From Leptospira alstonii serovar Sichuan str. 79601 (GTDB lineage: Bacteria; Spirochaetota; Leptospiria; Leptospirales; Leptospiraceae): a stretch of 40,092 bases of DNA. This document shows positions 36,055 to 40,092 of the stretch, one piece after another (within the stretch, counting starts at the first letter, position 1; each line of letters starts with the position of its first letter). Location of the stretch: the NCBI RefSeq assembly GCF_000347175.1, contig NZ_ANIK01000031.1, forward strand, positions 1-40,092. The letters are read 5' to 3'. The position numbers and the translations under genes were made by a program. The notes below the pieces were generated by a model. The model was not told the DNA's origin. It saw only the letters and a program-made list of their open reading frames with translations, and did no database searches.

Positions 36055-37320
36055 TTAATTTTTCAAAGAAGCGTCTCCGTTTACGGAAAAAGTTTCCTGC
36101 GGAACTACAGCGGACTTTTTACGAACAAAAAGATCGACTCGATACATGATGGCGATCGTAAGAAGAATGGCAATCGAAACTACGTATCCTAAATTTTCAT
36201 AACCCTTTAAATATCCGCTCGAAGTCTGAACGACGATCAGACCGGCGCAGTAGGCCGCGATTCCTCCCGAAATTTGTTGTAAGGAAGAACAGATCGCCAT
36301 AAAGGCTCCTCGATCCTGTAGATCCGGAATGGAGGACGTAAGCGCGTTCGCAGCGATCATCCGAGCGGTAATCTGAATGAAAAGCAAACAGTTGATCGAG
36401 ATTACAAACAATAAAGATATATTTTCCAGTCTTGTATAGTATAGGACGATTGCAATGGCCATCACGGAAGCTCCTGTAAATACGACGTATTTTCCAATCG
36501 CGTCTGAGAGACGTCCCATCAAAGGTCCTGTGGCAATACTAGCGATACCCGTAGCTATATAGATTTCCGGAAGATCTTCGAGGGGGATTCCAAGATTATG
36601 GACCGTAAAGGCGCTTCCAAAAGGCATCAGCATGAATCCACCGGTAGCCAGAAATGTGGTAGCAAGAAAGCCGGGCAAATAGATCGGTTTAATCGCGGTT
36701 TGAATCAAATGTTTAAACGCTTTCTTCTGATCGGCGGTTTTTAGATGTGTGATGATCGGTTTTAGATAGAAGATGATTCCGATTCCTACGAACGCGCTGA
36801 CACAGGTAATCCATAAAAAAGGAGACTGCCATCCCCAATGAGTTGAAATAAAAATTCCTAGAGGAAGTCCAAAAACTTGACTAGCCGCAAACGCGGTCAT
36901 CACGATACCCATCACCCTACCGCGCACTTCGAAAGGAAATAGATCCGCGATGATTGCAAAACTGATAGAGGCGATAACACCCCCGAAAAGACCCGTAACA
37001 ATTCTTGCAATAAGTAAGGCTTGATAGGTGAAGGCTAAGCCGCATAACGCGGTTCCGATCACGAAACCTACGTAGAAAAAAAGAAGGATCTTCTTACGAT
37101 CGAATCTATCCGCAAATCCGGCCGAAAGGATTCCGGACGCACCCGCGCTGAACGCGTAAACGGAAACGACTAAACCGAACTCTTCGGTGGAAATTTTTAG
37201 GTTCTCCATAACCTGAACGCCTAAAGGCGAAAGGATCATAAAATCCAAAACGACTGTGAATTGAATGAACGCGAGTAAGGCGACTACGAATCCTTGATAC
37301 TTGGTAAATGAGAATTTCAT
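36055..37320 (-). CDS. MFS transporter, DHA1 (drug:H+ antiporter-like)
   Basis: A 421-residue protein with about 12 hydrophobic segments. Motif A appears as GFADRFDRKK (68-77), and the first helix has LDFMILSPL (25-33) as in 12-helix drug:H+ antiporter-type MFS proteins. GLPLGIFISTHWGWQSPFLW is the motif C region. The second half repeats the fold (GPLMGRLSDAIGKYVVF). The expected substrate is a small organic compound, exported by proton exchange. AAGGAAA lies ahead of the ATG. A hairpin at 37407-37427, about 90 bases upstream, could be an operator. Confidence 0.9.
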   Translation of the reverse strand: MKFSFTKYQGFVVALLAFIQFTVVLDFMILSPLGVQVMENLKISTEEFGLVVSVYAFSAGASGILSAGFADRFDRKKILLFFYVGFVIGTALCGLAFTYQALLIARIVTGLFGGVIASISFAIIADLFPFEVRGRVMGIVMTAFAASQVFGLPLGIFISTHWGWQSPFLWITCVSAFVGIGIIFYLKPIITHLKTADQKKAFKHLIQTAIKPIYLPGFLATTFLATGGFMLMPFGSAFTVHNLGIPLEDLPEIYIATGIASIATGPLMGRLSDAIGKYVVFTGASVMAIAIVLYYTRLENISLLFVISINCLLFIQITARMIAANALTSSIPDLQDRGAFMAICSSLQQISGGIAAYCAGLIVVQTSSGYLKGYENLGYVVSIAILLTIAIMYRVDLFVRKKSAVVPQETFSVNGDASLKN

Positions 37321-37406
37321 TCTGTTTCCTTGAAACGATAGGATAGACGGTTCGATCTGCGGAGTTTATACGCGTATTCTGAGAATTTGGTCTTGCAGCT
37401 TAACCC

Positions 37407-37427
37407 TAAATGCCGCCCCGGCATTTA
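37407..37427. promoter_or_regulatory. hairpin upstream of the MFS gene
   Basis: TAAATGCC (37407-37414) pairs with GGCATTTA (37420-37427) around GCCCC. It lies about 90 bases upstream of the transporter start on its own strand. The symmetry suggests a repressor site, but a chance hairpin is possible. Confidence 0.35.
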
Positions 37428-37696
37428 TGATTTCAGGTCGTTCCGGGCAACTCAACACCTCGCTTCTATTGGCGCTCGGTGAGTTTTGCGACACGACGTA
37501 AGTATAACGATCCTTTGGATACAATTCCAGTGATATTTTTTTGACAACCGATTAAATCCTTTTGGACGGAACTTTTCGTTTTGAAACTGAAAGACCTGGA
37601 TTTTGATTGTCGGAGAAAAGATTCAACAGCTCGGTTTGTTTTTTTCAATATACTGAGAATATTCCCAGAGAAGGAGCGGAACCGCCTCCGGTCGAT

Positions 37697-37834
37697 TCAT
37701 TTTTGATTTTGGGTGCTTCTTCCGGTCGCATAGACAGTGGATCGCGCCGCATCTAATTGTACAGAGATTCCCCTTCCAGAGCCTCGAGTAGCTTCCACAA
37801 TCAAGGCTACTTTACCAGTTAATGATTTACTCAT
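37697..37834 (-). pseudogene. remnant of a short-chain dehydrogenase (SDR) N-terminus
   Basis: A 45-codon frame from the ATG at 37834 reads SKSLTGKVALIVEATRGSGR then GISVQLDAARSTVYATGRST before a stop. The order is that of an SDR Rossmann start (TGKVALVTGATRGIGRGIA...), but the TG of the cofactor-binding TGxxxGxG is changed to VE and the second glycine-rich position to S. The rest of the enzyme is missing. It lies close to the start of the decayed GNAT gene on the other strand, so this stretch is a graveyard of accessory genes. Confidence 0.7.
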
Positions 37835-37849
37835 ATAGGTTCGATTACG

Positions 37850-38355
37850 TTCTTAAGATTTCATTCGGTTGAACTCCTCAAGTATAGAAGATTCAATGAA
37901 AAAGTCCACGAAACAGATGCAGAAAATATTTTCAACCTTACAAAGCAGTTTGCTACTTCCTTTAAAACTGATTATGCGCTATTCAAAATTAGTTTTAATT
38001 CTCTTATTCAAGAATCTTCTGCTCGCTTTTTATTAGCTGAGGAAAATGAAAAAATTATAGCATATTGTCTTGGATTCGATTCGATCATTATACTCTCTAC
38101 GCCAATGGAAAAGTTACTTGGCTTGAAGAAATTTTTGTTTCAGAAGATCGTAGAAGGCATGGAATTGCTCGACTTTTAATGTCTGAATTCGAAAACTGGG
38201 CTCGATTTAGAAATTCAAAGCTTATTGGTCTTGCGACCAGAAGAGCAAAAGATTTGCATCAATAGGATACGAAAATTCCGCTATTTTTTTTAGAAAACTA
38301 CTTTAGAAAAAATGTCGAGGAGACTCTTTTGTTAGGCGACATCGCGAGGATTTAA
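37850..38355 (+). pseudogene. GNAT-family acetyltransferase with three frameshifts
   Basis: Read across frames it gives KYRRFNEKVHETDAENIFNL, LAEENEKIIAYCLGF, DHYTLYANGKVTWLEEIFV, SEDRRRHGIARLLMSEFENW and ASIGYENSAIFF, then NYFRKNVEETLLGDIARI. This is the GNAT order, with the acetyl-CoA loop RRRHGIA. The frame breaks at 38076-38085, where TCGAT is tandemly duplicated (+5), again near 38254 by loss of one or a few bases, and again in the T-run region near 38283-38298. No good start codon is visible. The C-terminal third is still readable, so the damage is recent. Confidence 0.8.
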
Positions 38356-38356
38356 T

Positions 38357-39196
38357 ATGAACAACATTATCAAAATAAGTTCACTATACGCATTGATATT
38401 TTTTAACTTTTGCAGTATTCCTAGAGGTAAGGTTTATTTTTTCCCACCCACGAAGGAAGGGGGAACGTTAAAAAAATTATTTCCCGTTACACTCGAATAT
38501 AGAAGCATTAACGTTGTAATTTATACAAAGGAAGCGGACGGAAAAAGTTTGTATTCAGGTCTGGTTCAAGATAATGGAGATTATGTACATTCGGAAAAAT
38601 GCGATTTAGATGATAATGATTGTATAAGCATCGCGTTAGAACATGATCAAGACTGCAAATTGAGGCAAGGCTATATTACAGTCGTTGGAAAGTTTACATT
38701 TCAACCTAAGAATTCTTTGCGCTCTACGTTGCATTCATTCAACTTCAGTAAAATAATTACCGTTCGTTTTGACAATTGTCAGTTAGGCTTGCACGAAATA
38801 AGAGTCGCAAATTCTGCTGTGATTGAATCGATCCGGCGGACGACTATGCCGCAGAGCTACATGTACGACTTACCGGGATTTTTAGATAGATATTTTTATT
38901 TCAAATCCGACAATAGTCAGTTACAAAAACTATATAATGATTTAAGTAACGAGAAATATAATGATGTATCACAAATTTCTCACGCCCAAAAAATACTAGA
39001 AAAAGCGGAATCCCAATTTCCAAATGACGCGTGGTTAATTCGTAATATAGGGACTATGATACTTTTTCAAGGTGATTGGCAAAAGGCTTGCGGGTATTAT
39101 AGAAGATCAAAGATGTTAGGATATACCGTACGCATTGAAGAATGGATCTATGCCTGCGATCAGTTTGATTTTAGCTCTGTGATACATGTACTATGA
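38357..39196 (+). CDS. lipoprotein with C-terminal helical (TPR-like) region
   Basis: A 279-residue protein with a signal peptide and lipobox FFNFC (Cys19). The central region has a cysteine-rich stretch (SEKCDLDDNDCISIALEHDQ, then DCKLR) and the strands YITVVGKFTFQP and FSKIITVRFDNCQLGLHEI. The C-terminal part (about 200-275: AQKILEKAESQFPNDAWLIR, FQGDWQKACGYYRRSKMLG) resembles one or two TPR units. GAGGA lies ahead of the ATG, and the start is one base after the remnant stop of the GNAT gene. A hairpin with a T-run follows at 39238. Family unknown; an envelope protein. Confidence 0.75.
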   Translation: MNNIIKISSLYALIFFNFCSIPRGKVYFFPPTKEGGTLKKLFPVTLEYRSINVVIYTKEADGKSLYSGLVQDNGDYVHSEKCDLDDNDCISIALEHDQDCKLRQGYITVVGKFTFQPKNSLRSTLHSFNFSKIITVRFDNCQLGLHEIRVANSAVIESIRRTTMPQSYMYDLPGFLDRYFYFKSDNSQLQKLYNDLSNEKYNDVSQISHAQKILEKAESQFPNDAWLIRNIGTMILFQGDWQKACGYYRRSKMLGYTVRIEEWIYACDQFDFSSVIHVL

Positions 39197-39600
<404 letters not shown>

Positions 39601-39621
39601 CAAATTTGAAATTCAAATTTG
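39601..39621. repeat. 21-bp perfect palindrome near the IS110 gene end
   Basis: CAAATTTGAA-A-TTCAAATTTG is perfectly symmetric. It lies 86 bases past the transposase stop on its downstream side. It may mark the end of the element or a hairpin used by it. IS110 elements normally lack terminal inverted repeats, so the boundary is not set. Confidence 0.5.
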
Positions 39622-39660
39622 CTTCAACACTGAGTCAACAAGTATTCCTCCTTTATCGTA

Positions 39661-39693
<33 letters not shown>

Positions 39694-39707
39694 ACATTAT
39701 TCTAACT

Positions 39708-40091
39708 CTAAGCTACTAGATTCATCGCTGCCCAAAGAAAACCGGATAGCTCTCGTGAGACTGCCGTTATCATTACTTGAGGTGTTTTTCCTCTTTGCTG
39801 CATATTACGAAACTTCTTGTGTAATCTTAAGGAAGCTTTTTCTGCTAAAGCAACGACTAACGCAGGTTGTCCGACCCTCCTTGCAGTTACGATCTTACTA
39901 CCTGTTCCGGGAAAGCGATGCTGCCAAGCAGCTTCCGTCAAAATCCTTCTAAGTCTGGGACTTCCCGTTTTTGTAATCCCCGTTTGTTTTCTTTTGGAAC
40001 CGCTGGAATATTCTCCAGGAACCAGCCCAAGAAAGCTCATGAAAGAACCGGCTGTTTTAAATCTCTTAAAGTCACATACCTCACAAAGTAA
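39708..40091 (-). CDS. IS110-family transposase, C-terminal part, cut by the window edge
   Basis: The frame is open from the right edge and ends at a stop at 39708. [20 protein letters not shown] then [20 protein letters not shown] is the C-terminal transposase_20 signature of IS110/IS1111 (the serine in the GSPR region and LTEAAWQHR are characteristic). It continues [20 protein letters not shown] to the natural end AAMNLVA. The N-terminal DEDD half lies outside the window, so I cannot say whether the element is intact. Confidence 0.88.
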   Translation of the reverse strand, partial: LLCEVCDFKRFKTAGSFMSFLGLVPGEYSSGSKRKQTGITKTGSPRLRRILTEAAWQHRFPGTGSKIVTARRVGQPALVVALAEKASLRLHKKFRNMQQRGKTPQVMITAVSRELSGFLWAAMNLVA

Positions 40092-40092
40092 A

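Overview
The window looks like a chromosome segment of a spirochaete, most likely Leptospira. The grounds are: moderately AT-rich DNA; a fliK-flgD-flgE cluster with spirochaete-type proteins; many small lipoproteins with loose, spirochaete-style lipoboxes (for example ...FWDC, ...FNFC, ...TYSC); an Rpn/PD-(D/E)XK transposase-like gene with a low-complexity IEKG tail; an IS110-type transposase; and several families of short dispersed intergenic repeats. The genus is my inference from protein style and layout, not from a database search.

Layout. 1-2563: a partial membrane-anchored protein with Asn/Gln-rich repeats (minus strand), then a broken Rpn-type nuclease gene interrupted by a 31-bp copy of a dispersed repeat. 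2991-5798: a large SNF2-type helicase. 5799-8204: two MITE-like elements around three small lipoprotein genes whose 5' leaders share a duplicated segment of about 80 bp. 8205-8990: an orphan anti-sigma-like zinc-finger membrane protein coupled to a MORN-repeat membrane protein. 24400 down to 9201 (minus strand): a 15-kb eight-gene operon, in transcription order TolC-like outer-membrane channel, 1216-residue Ig-repeat lipoprotein, FlgO/CsgG-like lipoprotein, TPR lipoprotein, HlyD-type periplasmic adaptor, RND permease 1, RND permease 2 and a Yip1-like membrane protein. 24898-29300: a small HTH regulator, a lone 7TM sensor-type membrane protein, a coiled-coil protein, two hypothetical proteins and more MITE-like repeats. 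29946-33767: fliK-flgD-flgE. 33931-35913: a GAF/HD-GYP protein. 36055-38355: an MFS transporter followed by decayed SDR and GNAT genes. 38357-39196: a lipoprotein. The right edge cuts an IS110-family transposase.

How the genes work together. The operon encodes a complete tripartite envelope pump (outer-membrane channel, adaptor and a two-gene inner-membrane RND pump) plus three lipoproteins and a Yip1-like protein. The second RND permease has lost the charged transmembrane residues normally used for proton coupling, and the TM4 site carries four clustered cysteines instead. This suggests an asymmetric permease complex. The Ig-repeat lipoprotein, with a two-cysteine insert in nearly every repeat, is a plausible surface component or client of the machine. 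A long dyad (TGTGAT-N16/17-ATCACA) lies 110-155 bp upstream of this operon and of two other envelope-type genes, which suggests shared control. The flagellar cluster encodes hook-length control, hook cap and hook. The hook protein has no cysteine, although a cysteine is the partner in the hook cross-link described for other spirochaetes.
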